Positions 1 to 36,000 of a DNA stretch of 64,000 nucleotides are shown piece after piece. Source of the DNA: Aquila chrysaetos chrysaetos (taxonomy: Eukaryota; Chordata; Aves; Accipitriformes; Accipitridae); NCBI RefSeq assembly GCF_900496995.4, contig NC_044008.1, positions 1,836,453-1,900,452 of the forward strand. Reading direction: 5' to 3'. The notes beneath the pieces are model-generated. The model was not told the DNA's origin. It searched no databases and saw nothing but the letters and a program-made list of their open reading frames with translations. A program made the translations under genes and the position numbers. The number at the start of each line of letters is the position of its first letter. Position 1 is the first letter of the stretch.

Positions 1-3000
1 TGGAGAAGCAAAGTGTGACCTATCTTGATACAAAACCACAGGGAAACAGTTAAATACTAAGTTACTGAAATTAAATGAAAAGGGGCTAGTGGTGGGCATT
101 AGTGGGACCTCACCTCTCTGAACTTCAGTCTGCTAACAGTGCTCTGCTGCATCTTTGCAGGGTTTTACCTCAGGACAGACACTCATTTTAGTTGCTTTCA
201 GATAAATAAACAGCAAGCATTAGGTTTAATATTTCTTAATGATGTGCCAAAGACTGAGCTTATGAGGTTGGAGGGTCCTCGGTTCCCATTTGACTGGATT
301 TTGCCTGTACTCAAAGCATGTTTTTGTGGTGCATAACAGTTATGTTCTCTTGGGAGTGGTGGATCCATCTGAGGAGCACTCGTGATGACCCACTGACTTT
401 GGCCTCCTTGGACCAGGGTGTTCGTCTCCATCTCTGCCTCCCTGTGACAGATATATCCAAGCACCCACAGCTCAGAACACATTGCAATACACTTTCCCTT
501 GCTGGCATATGAAGCTGCAAATTGCACTTGGAAAATCTGCAAGGCTCCAAGCATATCCTGGCATTCTAAAAGTCCTAAAAGCAGCAGAGCTGCTGAGAGA
601 CATCTTTTGGGATCTGTCTGTTGATGGACATATTTACCAGTTTGGTTTCTAGTCTTGTCATCAGTTTTTGTAAGAGCCGTATCTCTCAAAATGATCCATT
701 TTTGTCTGAATGCTTGGTGGTTTAGGTCATTATGGCAAATCTGAAGAGCTGTAGGGTCTCTAGGTGTAACCACCGGAAGAAGCATCACAGGTTTTGGTAT
801 TCTCACATTGCTCTTAAGAAGGTAGTATCTTGTGGTGAGAAATCCAGAGTGCCTTTCTGCAAAGGGGAAGGATAGTCTCTGCTGGGAATATGCAGGGGCT
901 GTTGTTAGAGTTGGAATGCGCCTTGTCCGATTCCCCTTGTCTGCCCCTTTCATTGGTTTAAAAGGACAAATAAAGGGAGTGAACTGGTTTGAAGAACCAC
1001 AGATGTCATCAGGCATGGTGGGGAGCAGAAGGGCAGTTAGCTGAACAGTAACCCAGAGGCAGTTTGGATTTGGTTTCTGGCTTTCCGACTCTTTCATCCT
1101 TGAAATGCAGTGATTAATCTTAATTTATGAATGATGCACAAGGTGTTTCTCAGTTAAGTTCTCTGAGTCTCAATAAGTTGAATGGCCCAAAAATCTGTTA
1201 ATGCAGAACTAAGTTTGTCCTGCCGTGTCTCATTGGCCCTTACAGAGTATCAGGTCTGGTTACCCACAGACTTTGCAAGCTAGCCAGTGCAGATAAAGCA
1301 TGGATCTTCCCAGAGCTTAAATCCCCTTAACTCTGCCCTCCAGAGATGCAGTGAGAGTGGACGATAGAAGGAGCGAGTGAGTGAAGGGAGAGTTGTGTGA
1401 CACCAAGTCAGGGTGACGTTGTGGGGCAGGCTGGAGGTTGCTGGCTGACCTGAATCTGAAACACGTCCCATCCCTGAGAGGGAATTAAACTGCGTGTCCC
1501 GGGGCTCGGCAGTGTCTCCGCAGGAGAGATGAGTGTGGGGAGCCACCGCTCCAAGCTGCGGCTGCCTAAACTCATTTCCCAAAGAGTTTAATAGGGTTTG
1601 ACTCTCCGCAAAGACCCAAGGTGTTGTCAGGAGACCCCTGCTGTGCTGTAATTAATCTATTGGGTATGTTGTTCCTTGGCTGTCGTTCCTGTTACTTCTC
1701 CGGCCCTCAGTAGCCGCCTGTCCACCGCACTGCTCATCAGCAGTGACAGTCCCAGCCCAGGGGCATTGGCTGTGCCTTAGTCCTTATGCTTGGCCTGAGA
1801 ATGAAAAATAGCTGATGAGTTGTTTGATATTTCAGGCTGGGCGGCGAGGAGCAGGTTGCCTGAATGAGAAATGGCTAATCCTCGTTTATTTGCACGTTCT
1901 CCTGTCCCTGCTCAATCCCAGGTCTTGTGTTTCCGTGTCTGGGCTGGCTGGCTGGGCTCGCAGCCCTGTCTCAGCCCTCTCCCCGCACATAGGTGGATGT
2001 TGGGTTGGGATCTGGGGTTTGAGGGTCTGGGGATGGGGTCAGGAGTAGGGTGAGGACTGTCCTGAGGAAAAAGACCTTTTAACCTTGAGTTTAAAGTCTC
2101 CTCCCTGCCTTGTAGTGCTTGGGATATGGGGATACAGACAGTGATGGTGGGATCCAGCGCCTAGTTCTCACTGCTTCATAGAGGTGTCTTGACCTCTGTG
2201 TTGCCTCCTATGTTTGACTTTCATTGTGGCAAAGCCATCAACCCATGATTTGGGTTGATTTCTGGTCATTTTACCAATCCCGGTTAGACCCTGGACACAC
2301 ATATTGGCGGAGCAGCAGCCGGTGCAGGAGCGACTGGGCAGCGGGAAGGGCTGGAGCTGCTTCAACCACCTTTGCCCCCAGCATAATTTTAACCCAGGAC
2401 AATGCTGGAGGCTGCTGCTTGGTGCTGGTGCCAGCATCCCCACACACACCACCATGTAGCCGAGTTGCACAGACACAGCTCCTGAGGCGGGGGCATGGGC
2501 GAGGGGCCGGAGACGATGCTGGAGCTGCCGGGGGGGTGGAAATCATGTCAAGATGAACCACCGTCTCAATGAGTTTAGATCCCAAGGGTGTGGATATGAG
2601 CACATTAACCCGTGACCAGTCCAGCTGGCTTCCTGGCACAGTTATCCCTGGATAGATGATGGGTAATTTTCTCCCCCGTGCAATTTTTTTTCGGGTTGAT
2701 TCCTTAAGCTTTGCTGCTTCATATATCCGTAGCCTGAGGCAAGAGAGTGGGGGACATGTAATTAGAGGAAGTGGAGTGCAACAGTGGATCTGAGCACTGC
2801 AGCTTTCTTGTGTCTCTGTTGCTGTTAAAGGATGCGTTGCTTGGGGTGTTTTTTCTTCACGTAGCTTGGGTTTTTTAAAGCCTCCATTTCAAAAATCCTT
2901 TTCACAGTGTGGCTCTGCCTGTATTTACATCAGCTCAGGTGAAGGGGTGATAAACGGGCAGGGAGCAGGAGCAAATGGCCAAGGTCTGGGAGGATGGGAG

Positions 3001-3806
3001 CCCTTCGTTGGGCTTTCAAAGAGCATCTATTGTGCAGCTGCGTCTGAAGGTTATTGCTGGTAACACACATTTGTCAGGAGCCCTTCTTTCATCGCACAGA
3101 GTAAATAGCCTGATGTAGCAGCTCTGGGCTTGCTTTGATATTTTTTTTCTTTCAGTATTTAATTTGTTTTGCAAAATGACCTGCAGAAAAAAAGCCAGAA
3201 TGAGACTGTCCTTACATTGCTGTAATACGATGTGTTTTAAAAAAATAAAGGGAGAGGATATTTCAGTGCATGATGTTCAAATCCTCCCCCACTGTTGTTG
3301 TTTTTCCTCCGAGATGCTGTCTGGGTGAGGATGCTTCATTAGGGTGATTAGATGGGAGTGATAGGTAGTTTAAGTGGCTGAGGAGGGGTGGAAATGCCAT
3401 CCAGCTATTCACCAGCTCCCTGCTTTGTGTTCATTTTGCTTCTCACACATTTCATTTCAGGGATTAACAAATACTTGCAAGAAAAGATCTTTGTGTCAGC
3501 TTAATTGCGTGTACGCTCTCACGCATGTACTCTGCAGGTAGAGGCAAATGGTGCCTATATGCATGCCTTTTCCCTGGTTTATCTGGTGTTTTCCTATAGG
3601 ATCAGGGGAGGGGAAGGCTCGAGATCTGGAGACAATGTTTTAATTACAAAAAAAGATAATAATCAAAAGCTTTGAATTTAAAGCCTCTCGGAACCCTTTC
3701 CCTCATCATGAGTAAGCCAAAAGGGTCAGAAACCTGATTATGTTTCACTGTAGGCGGACGGTGGCATGAAAACTTAAATTAACCGTGCATTTCCTCCCTC
3801 TCGTAG
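1..3806 (+). other. ANKRD16: ANKRD16 intron, 3' part
   Basis: No ankyrin-coding exon is recognisable before the acceptor at 3806, so this is read as intron. Apart from the minus-strand ORF at 198-1097 I see no repeat of a family I can name and no RNA gene. Confidence 0.75.
198..1097 (-). CDS. Orphan 299-codon single-exon ORF antisense in an ANKRD16 intron
   Basis: An uninterrupted minus-strand ORF from ATG at 1097-1095 to TGA at 200-198, in DNA of only about 45% GC by hand count of sample lines. The ATG has A at -3, and an in-frame TAA sits ten codons upstream, so the frame is closed on both sides. I do not recognise the protein. It is Cys-rich (about a dozen), with a basic segment near residues 50-65, a leucine-rich stretch around residues 165-185 (SAALLLLGLLECQDMLGALQ) and no obvious zinc-finger, retroviral or enzyme motif. 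No AATAAA is visible in the 197 bases downstream. It may be a small lineage-specific gene, a retrocopy or viral-derived insert, one exon of an antisense gene, or chance. Plus-strand frames over the interval are short, so it is not the shadow of an exon. Confidence 0.3.
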   Translation of the reverse strand: MKESESQKPNPNCLWVTVQLTALLLPTMPDDICGSSNQFTPFICPFKPMKGADKGNRTRRIPTLTTAPAYSQQRLSFPFAERHSGFLTTRYYLLKSNVRIPKPVMLLPVVTPRDPTALQICHNDLNHQAFRQKWIILRDTALTKTDDKTRNQTGKYVHQQTDPKRCLSAALLLLGLLECQDMLGALQIFQVQFAASYASKGKCIAMCSELWVLGYICHREAEMETNTLVQGGQSQWVITSAPQMDPPLPREHNCYAPQKHALSTGKIQSNGNRGPSNLISSVFGTSLRNIKPNACCLFI

Positions 3807-12121
<8,315 letters not shown>

Positions 12122-14300
12122 GACCAACTGGGAAAAAGAGAAACACGTTTCATTTCAGCGTGGTACGTTAGTTATCACTTCACAACTATTCAGATTTAGG
12201 CTAACACTGGTTTAAAATGACGGGATTTTTGCCCAAAGATTGAGCAGAGGAACCAAGCTTGACACTTGGGAAGTATGTTTAGGAGAAAACATTTTAAACA
12301 AGATTATCTCAAAATGATAATGGACCTGAAAAGCATGATTTAAATAGGATTATCTCAAAAAGATAATGGATGTGATGGGTCTGGGCTATCACACTCCTGT
12401 ACTGACCCCATCGTTGTAAATTTTGGCTGTTCTTCTTTCACTTCCAAATCTCAGGGCTGAACTTTACCTCTTCTTGTGCAGCACCCGGCACGTCCAAACA
12501 GCTGAGGCTGCAGCTCCTTGAAGTATAACTATCCAGGGAAGGTGCCCCATGGGCTAGATGACCTCTGGGGACCTGCATGGCTTGAACCCCTTGGAGCCTG
12601 CCTAGCTCTTGCTGGGATGTTTCCATACAGTGGACATCCTGAAGGAGAAGATACACCTGGAGCGTTGATTTTTATAGCCCTTAATGGACCTGCTCTCCAC
12701 TAATCTCTGAAGTTGCTTCAAGTGGCCACTTCTTTCTATAGCCCCTGAGAGAGGCCGAGTGCGGTGCAGTGTAAGTGAACCCTTGGTGACTCTTCCTTCA
12801 TCAGGTTTGAGCTGCAGAGGACAAGTGCGGGGAGTCTTCAAGCTGCATCAACCTCTTACGTCCTTTTTGTGGCCCAAGCCTGCTCCCAAAGCCTGCTGAA
12901 ATCAGTAGTAAGACCTCAACCTTGCAACGACGTCAAGGGTCTTTGGATCAGACTAAAAAAAGAGGTATTTGTTATTCCAGACAGCCTTGCATGGCACTTC
13001 TCGCCACCGATGAACTTTAAAAAAAAAAAATCTACTCTTTGAAATGTATAGGGAAATGGCTTAATATTTAATGTAGCCAGTAAGCCTCTAACAGCCTGGA
13101 ATACACATAAAGGTAAGAGCTACTGTAGCCGTTTGGTTTATTTGTATGCATCTGGAATTATAAATTTGGTTTTGCGTAGAAACATGGCACGCCCCTGTCC
13201 ATATGTAATGTCAAGATGTAACAAACAATGGGATTCTGCAGTTTCGGTGATAGCAGTTGCTAAAAATCAGACAGGCCTGACAGGCTCGCAACTGAGCGAG
13301 CGAGCTAGGTTTTGCTCTGCCCAATCTGTGGTGCTCACGTCGTGGTTTGATGCACGACCCACGTGCTCCTGGGTGGGTTTAAGACGATGCTGAGCTCTGT
13401 TTGAGTGAGAAATTACCACCTCCTGGTCCCTGGAGCAGAATTTGCCGTGACGATCCTAAGCCAGAGCGACAACAGTGCCGTGCTCCTCTCAAGTTAAACA
13501 GCCTTTACAGCAGGGTTAGGGCCTCCTTCCCTCTGCTGGCTCGCATTGCACAAGGAGAGGCAGCGCGCTCACAAAAATAATTTGGGGGGCTGTGAGAGGG
13601 GGCTGATAGCTTGAAAGAGGAGGAGAAGCAGGGCTCGGTAGCATCTTAAGACTCTTCCAAAAATGCCTGCGAAGACCTGCTTTTTGCCAGTCTTCCCCTG
13701 TCTTGTTTCTCCACCTGTGAAGGAGATTCTTCTCCACCGGGGAGGAAAAACAAATTAATGCTGGAAGGCACTAACGGTGCACGGTGGTGGGAGCCGTATC
13801 AGCCCCTGGGCAGGCGAGAAAGTGGCTTTATTCCTCTAAAGATGCTGAATCCTTCATAAATCCGGCCCTGGCCTCCATACAGCAAACAGCAATACTGCAG
13901 CCCGGTAAATGCAAGGGCCTGCTTTATTCCCACTTTTAATGATTTTAGCAAACCAAGAAATAGCTGTTTCCTCCCAATATCCCTGCTAACGAGCTCAGAT
14001 TGCTTGTGAGTCTAAGCTTTTATGAGAAAGCAAGTGAGAATGTTTTCAAATGTCTGTGTCTAGCTGGCCGTGGCAAACACCTTGAAAACACAAAAGGGAA
14101 TTTGCATTATTTTGAAGGTATGTTATGATTTCTGAAGGCTTCTGGATAGTAGCAGAGGGCCCGTCCGCCTGGGACGGGGAACACAGGCACTGTGCTCTCG
14201 TCCAAAAGCGAGACGTAATGGCACGTCTCCAGCACTGTCTTTTATTTACCCTTCTTTTAAATCTGCCCCTTAGGCAATAAAAAGACGCACGGAAACAAAC
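12122..14300 (+). other. ANKRD16: ANKRD16 3' UTR candidate
   Basis: Non-coding sequence after the ANKRD16 stop. The first AATAAA on this strand is at 14276-14281, which would imply a 3' UTR of about 2.2 kb. An earlier non-canonical site is possible. It contains a near-duplicate of 23 bases at 12302-12324 and 12348-12370. Confidence 0.4.
14276..14281 (+). terminator. ANKRD16: AATAAA, candidate ANKRD16 polyadenylation signal
   Basis: First canonical hexamer downstream of the ANKRD16 stop on the coding strand. Distance from the stop is large, so this assignment is tentative. Confidence 0.35.
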
Positions 14301-16650
14301 TGGCTGTTGTTAATGCAGATGATCAGGTACAAAAGGACGTTAGAGAAGGAACATGGATTCAGCTTTATGCCTGCAAAATTAGCCAGGGGAAGAAACCTTG
14401 CTGTCTGTCTTGCTGTTTTTGCTGTTGCTTACTCGCTGCAAGGTAGGAGCAAGGGGTCAGGATACCTTTGTGTCCGTGAGAGCGTGCTGCAAAATGCTGG
14501 GAAGAGCTCGGCAGCGCTAGAAAGAGCTCGGCAGCTCTAGACTGCGTGTGTGCAAACCCCTGTCGCGTTCCCGGCAGACGTCTCACATGGAGAAACGGTG
14601 CGGGCGCCTGGTCCCCGGGGAGGAAGCCCAGGAGCTGGGCTCCGTGCCACGCGGCGCTGAAGGCAGTTTGGAGCGGAGCCCGGCAGCCGGCACACGGCTT
14701 CGGCGCTGTCCTGTTATGCCACCTCTTCCACCCTTGGCACTGGCGCTTGCCGGGGGCCCTGCAAACACTCCTGGTCCTGCAGCCGCAGAGGAGAAGACCT
14801 AGTGCCTTCGTCTTGTAGGATGTGGCTGAGATACAGTCATGGTAAGTAGAAGCGTCTGGGTAGGTAGGAAATAATGTTGCAACGCTGTCAGGGCTTGCTG
14901 GGAAACCTTACAGGAAGGGAAGGCATTTTGTTTTTAAATAAACCTGATTTTGCTCTGGTGGTTGCACCATCACACCCCCCCCCCCCCCCCCCCAAACTCA
15001 AAAGCACTGAGACATGCATGCCAGGTTTCCTTGCGATGATGCTGAGGACGAGGGACTGCAGCTATTGTATCCTCATCCCATCTCCTGGGCTTTTCTTGGG
15101 TTGGTGACCATGTGTTGGTTTTGGATGTGCCCTTTTGTACCTCTTAGGAGCTGGCGGTGATTTTCACTCCGTCTTGTTCCCCTTCTCTGTGAGTTACAAG
15201 GATTCACTCTCTGGCTGTTGTCTTTCAACCCTGGTGTCCCAACTAGCTGGTGGTAGATGTGAGCCAACAGCTTGAGGACCTGCTGACCATGGTGCATTGC
15301 CACCAACTGTTTTGCTGTCTCTTCTCCTGCCTTCTGCTGCTCCCACAGCCAGACCTTCCTGCTCAACCTCTGTCCAGGCTGGTCTCAACGTTTCTACTGT
15401 GGGTATGTCCATATGGACGTTGCTCCGGTCCTCCAAGCCAACCTGCAGCTGCCAGCGAGGCAGCCTGTCCCATCCCAAGCTGCTTGTGTGTCGCTGACTT
15501 GTCCGACGGAGGTTCGTGGTGGTGGCTCGTGCAGATCGATGGTTGTCTGATGCTCACGGATGTTGGAGAGGAGGTAGAAAAGCTGTGCCTGCTGCTTGCG
15601 CGCCAGAAACCGAGTCTCGGTTATTTCTTGTGCATCGCTTGGTGCAGAAGATTTGTCCCGGTTCTTGGACAGATGACTTTACCGCCTCGCTGCCTGTCTT
15701 GCTGCTGGCGTTGCTCACTCCTCGCGTGCTCTCCCGCCGACTGCTCTGCACTGCCAAACCTTCACCAACACCCTGTAAATGAAGATTTTTTTATTTTTTT
15801 TTTTTCCCCCCCTTACCTGGGTGTTGAACGAGCTTGGTGCAAGACACAGAGCCCAGCCGTGCCCGTACAGAGCAGGAAACATACGGTCCGTTGATGAGCA
15901 GCGTTCAGCCGTGGCACATTGGGGCTGGCAGGTCCGATCCCCCCGGGGCCGCGCAGCCACGTTCACCTCTCCAGGCTTTGCTCCTCCAAATACTAAAGCC
16001 ATTTAAAAGGAGCCGCTCTGCTCCCCATCTGATCCACCGCGGCGGGGTTTCGGCCGCGTGATGGAGCTTTGCCCAGTTCTTCCATCGGCCCCGGCGCGCT
16101 GCCCTCGGCGTTGCACGTCCCCGGTAGATACGGGGAACGCAGACGTACGATCAAATTAAGATGTCTTAAGCCCTGCGGGTGTCTAATCCGCGCCGGCGGC
16201 CCCGAGGCGCATAAGCAGCTTTGCCACGCTGCTGCGTACATGTTGCTTCCCCGGCTTGCTCCCCTTCCCCAGGATGCTGATCCATGGGGCGTTAAAACCA
16301 GCACGCGGCCGGGAAATTCCTGCCTCGCTTCAAGGAAGCGGTGGGCGGTGGAGACTGGGTAGCGGCAAGGATTAAAAAAACCTCTTATATGCAAAAGAAG
16401 AAAAAAGCAAAAAGGAAAAAAAAAAAGCTCAAATCTTCTCGAAAAGGCGCTGCCTCCTTTGCGTCGGTGCCGCGCTGCGGTTTTGCTGTGGATGGGGGGG
16501 ATTTGCCGCACCAAGCGTGATCCTGAATGAGAGCCAAAACTCTTCTTCACGTGTTTTGGGGTGAAAAGGGGGAAATGTGAGAGGTCCCGTAATTATTATC
16601 GTTTGTTGCGATAATTAACAAAGCGCTGCTGTTAAAAGCGCTTCCCCGCG
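14301..16650. other. Intergenic region between ANKRD16 and GDI2
   Basis: Moderately to strongly GC-rich DNA without a gene I can support. A C19 homopolymer is at 14975-14993, and a 21-22-bp near-tandem duplication (AAGAGCTCGGCAG) is at about 14503-14540. Open frames up to 214 codons occur but match nothing I know and are expected at this composition. Confidence 0.6.
14975..14993. repeat. Homopolymer C19
   Basis: Nineteen consecutive C on the plus strand in intergenic DNA, preceded by CACA. The length is likely polymorphic and prone to sequencing error. Confidence 0.95.
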
Positions 16651-16990
16651 GTCCCCGGGATGTGATGGAAAAGCACCGGCCCCGCAGAGGGGGATACGCG
16701 GGTCGTCCTGCGTGGGTACCAAGCGGGGCACCCGTGGGTGCTCAGCCCTGCGCCCTCGGGGGTGCCGACGGGTGTCAAAGCCACCCCGGGCCACGTGGGT
16801 GCCCCTCGCACACGCGCGCACGGGCATGCAAGTACCCACTGCGCACCTACGCGCCCTTTTGCACGCCCGCAGGTGCACGTTGCGCAGGCGTGGACGTAGG
16901 CGTCGCGCGCCCGTTGCGCGGTCAAGCGTGTGCCCGTGCAACCGGGGCGCGCGCGCGCCCCGATTGCTACCCGCGTGCACGCGCCTGTTG

Positions 16991-17047
16991 GCACGCCCGC
17001 GCGCCCTTTGCACGCCCGCGCACCCTTTGCACGCCCGCGCGCCCTTC
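16991..17047. repeat. Minisatellite, three 19-bp units
   Basis: Three adjacent 19-bp copies (16991-17009, 17010-17028, 17029-17047) of a unit starting GCACGCCCGCGC and ending CCCTT(T/C), with one substitution each in copies 2 and 3. Degenerate relatives (GCACGCCCGCAGGTGCAC, GCGCCCTTTTGCACG) continue on both sides through roughly 16780-17330, a CpG-saturated block just upstream of the GDI2 promoter. Confidence 0.85.
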
Positions 17048-17447
17048 TGCGCACTCGCAGGCGTCGCGCGTGAGCCATGTGCCCCCGTCGTGCGCGTGCC
17101 CCGTTGCACCGGCGGCGCACGTGCGCGCCCGCTGCGCGCACCCGTCGTGTGGGCGTGCGGCCAGGGCACGCGCGGGTGTGCAGCGGGTGCCCGCGCGGGC
17201 GGCCCCGGTTGCACGGGCACACGCGTGACCGCGCGACGGGCGCGTAGCTCACGCGTGCTCCCGTGCCACCGCGGCGCGCCCGCGCGCCCGGCCCTTGCAC
17301 GCCTGCACGCGGCCGCCGCCACGCCCCCCCCCCCGCCTCGCGCACGAGGCACGTGCCCGCGCGCGCCCTGCCCGTCGAGGTCGGCCCCGGCGGTGCTCGG
17401 AGCTGCACGAACCCGGAGGGGAGGGGAGGGGAGGGGAGCGGGCGGAC

Positions 17448-17459
17448 CGCGCATGCGCG
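17448..17459. promoter_or_regulatory. GDI2: NRF1 binding site
   Basis: CGCGCATGCGCG is a full match to the palindromic NRF1 consensus YGCGCAYGCGCR, placed about 180 bp before the likely start site. Confidence 0.8.
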
Positions 17460-17538
17460 CCGCCGCCGCCCCACCACGGTGGCAGCGCCGTCGGCGCGGC
17501 GGCGCGGGGCCCGCCCCCTTTAGCGACGGCGAGGCCGG

Positions 17539-17569
17539 CCAATGGCGGGCGGCGCCGGGCGTTGATTGG
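17539..17569. promoter_or_regulatory. GDI2: Paired NF-Y CCAAT boxes
   Basis: CCAAT at 17539-17543 (context GGCCAATGGC) and its inverse ATTGG at 17565-17569 (context TTGATTGGC), 26 bp apart. This is the paired, opposite-facing arrangement often seen for NF-Y in CpG-island promoters. Confidence 0.75.
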
Positions 17570-17773
17570 CAGGCGCGGGGAGGTGGCGGGGGGGTGGTGC
17601 GGCTCCGCCCCCTCCCGGCGCGGTCTCTTCACGGCGGCGGCGGCGGCTCCATTTTCTCCCGCTTCCCGCAGCGCCCGGCTCGCCTCAGCCCCGGCCGGCG
17701 GAGAAAGAGAGAGAGAGACCCGAGAGACGCTTTTCCCCCCCCGCACCCCGTTCTTCCCTTCCCCTCCGCCGCC

Positions 17774-33928
<16,155 letters not shown>

Positions 33929-34605
33929 TGAGAATCTCTAATTAGGAGAAATTTAAATCGGCTAATATGAATATATAAGGAACTTAATGAACACTGTACG
34001 AAATTCAATATTGTAAGGCCTGCTTTTGTAATCCCATCTCTGAGAGATTGAAGAGTACTGCACTGGTAATGTTCCCCTTTTGGATATCATGTGTTAATTA
34101 TTTCATTCTAGTAGGGCTGCTGTCCAGAATCTGGCAAATTACTGACTGATTTAATGACTAACCTCGTAAGCGAAAGGCAGACTGAACTTTATTTTTTTTC
34201 TTTTTGCAGACGTAGACGTTGGTGCAGATTTGAAATAACTCATTGACAGCTGTGTCTTACCTTGTATTTTTAATCATTTGTAAACATCCTTCACAATTAT
34301 GTGCTTCTGGTGAGCTAGTAGATGTGACGGTTGTCACTCAAACCTGATTATCAAGGAAAATAGAAACTGAGCACTCCATTATTGTGGACAGCATCCCTAA
34401 AGTCTCTCCCATCAATCTAACTCTGTGGCAAGTTGTATTATGGACAAAGCCCACATCTATTGTAGCAGCAAATGTTGGCTTAGTTCTGGGCACAGAACTT
34501 AACCTCCACTTAAGCTTCTAAAACTGTTTACATCGGTTGGGACACAGCTGTGCCTAAGGCTCCTTTGTGTTTTAATCTTAATAAAATTGAGAGAACAAAT
34601 TACAG
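33929..34605 (+). other. GDI2: GDI2 3' UTR
   Basis: AT-rich sequence from the TAA stop to just past AATAAA at 34580, about 670 nt. It contains several ATTA and TATT words but no recognisable structured element. Confidence 0.8.
34580..34585 (+). terminator. GDI2: AATAAA, GDI2 polyadenylation signal
   Basis: Canonical hexamer in context CTTAATAAAATTGAG, 650 bases after the stop. It is the only strong one before the intergenic gap. Confidence 0.8.
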
Positions 34606-36000
34606 AGCAGGCAAGATGTGGAAGTATTTTCTGTACCCTGGTGGCTTCTCGGATGGACCAAACGGCACTGCGGTATCGATATGACAGAGCCTGTGCTTCT
34701 CCTGTCTCCTGAAGGCTCCAAATGATTTCTGTACTGCGAAGTAAAGCCAAATTCTGGAAACCAGTCCTGTGCTCTGGTCTGATTCACTTCAGTTGTACGA
34801 GCAGCATCTCCTTTCTGAGATCCCTTGGATCTCTGCCTGCCAGGGTTGAAACGGGAGCGCTGCAGAGCATTTCCTGCTAGAAAACAGGCTCAGACTTCCT
34901 TGGTTTGGCTTCCTGGCCCCTGCTGCTCCAGCTGCTCTCAGGGCTGCTTTTGCCCGGGGAGAAGGTGCCGCAGCACAAGGCCCGTCACTGTGTCTCAGGC
35001 TGCGGGTAGGCGCAAGCCTGCTCGCTCCCTGCAGCCACCCCTAGTGCCTGCATCCAGAAATAGCACTCGCTTGAAGCCGTAGTAAATAATTCTTGCTCTC
35101 AGGGCACTGAGATCTCTCCGAATAGGAGATGCTCCTCTTCGGAGTGAGCCTTATTGATCCCCCGGCTGGGATCTTGCAGCCTGAAGCAATCCTGCGGTTG
35201 GGCGGCAGGCGTACAGTGAGGAGCAGGGCTCGTCTTTATACATGGCGATGCCAAGTGCCAGGAAAAATGAGAGCATGCCTTGGAACAGCTTTCTCCTGTG
35301 CTTGGCCAGGTAGGGTCGCTGGTGAAGGGCTCATCCTTCCTTTCAGCCGCAGCGGTGCTGCAGCTGCCGAAGAGGAACTGGCTCTTTCACCACATCTCGT
35401 TCACAAAGCCGTGCTGCGCTAAACGTGGCTGCGGCTGCCGCTTGCCTTCCTCCCTCCCCGGGCTTAGGGGCTTTCGGCGCTTCCTCTCCCTGGGCGGCGG
35501 TTCCAGGAACCACTTTTCCTTTTGAAGCCCCCGGTGCCTGTAGTGCCGGAGCGAGGCACGTAGCGGTGGCAGGGGAAGTTCTCCCTTGCCTTGTGCTTCC
35601 TCTCTTGAGCTGTTTTGGTGCTCAATAGCAACAGGTCGAGCCTTTTTGAAGGGCAAGAGGGATCCTAACACATGTGGAAAATGAGCTCCTTCCTCTAAAC
35701 ACTTCTGTTACCCTGCTCTGCTCTAACCTGGTTATTCCTCCGGCTCTTGTTACCCCTCTCCTGCTGGGAAGGAGTGAGCCTGCAACCCCGAGGCTCCGTG
35801 GGACCACCACCGCCTTTAGAGCCAAGCAGTCTTGCTCACTCTTTCCTTCAGGCGTGGGCTTCAAAGCTCTGGGGGTAATAATTCAGAACAAAGCTGATAT
35901 TTGAGCTACGTGTGAGCTGGGAAAGCTGCTGTCCTCCACACCTGCTGAGGGAAACCCCTCTCCAGAGGGCAGCGGGCTGTGAAACTTCATTTTTTAGGTT
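34606..36000. other. Intergenic gap between convergent GDI2 and TASOR2
   Basis: About 1.4 kb between the two 3' ends. No exon, repeat family or RNA gene is recognisable. Confidence 0.65.

Larger units (their letters stand above)
17400..17640 (+). promoter_or_regulatory. GDI2: GDI2 core promoter
   Basis: TATA-less promoter. In order: a (GGGGA)n G-rich tract at about 17417-17438, a perfect NRF1 palindrome at 17448-17459, a GC box CCGCCCCC at 17511-17518, a forward CCAAT at 17539-17543, an inverted CCAAT (ATTGG) at 17565-17569 and a second GC box at 17605-17612. Transcription probably starts around 17620-17640, just before the CGG repeat of the 5' UTR. The start site is inferred from layout, not observed. 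These elements suit a housekeeping gene. Confidence 0.8.

Noticed and set aside
14548-14802. 84-codon GC-rich plus-strand ORF after an acceptor-like GGCAG, considered as an alternative ANKRD16 exon
   Set aside because: No homology, no needed phase, and ANKRD16 already has a conserved last exon with stop.
15250-15894. 214-codon plus-strand ORF in intergenic DNA
   Set aside because: Length is not exceptional at its GC content and the translation ends in a poly-T-encoded Phe run; no recognisable domain.
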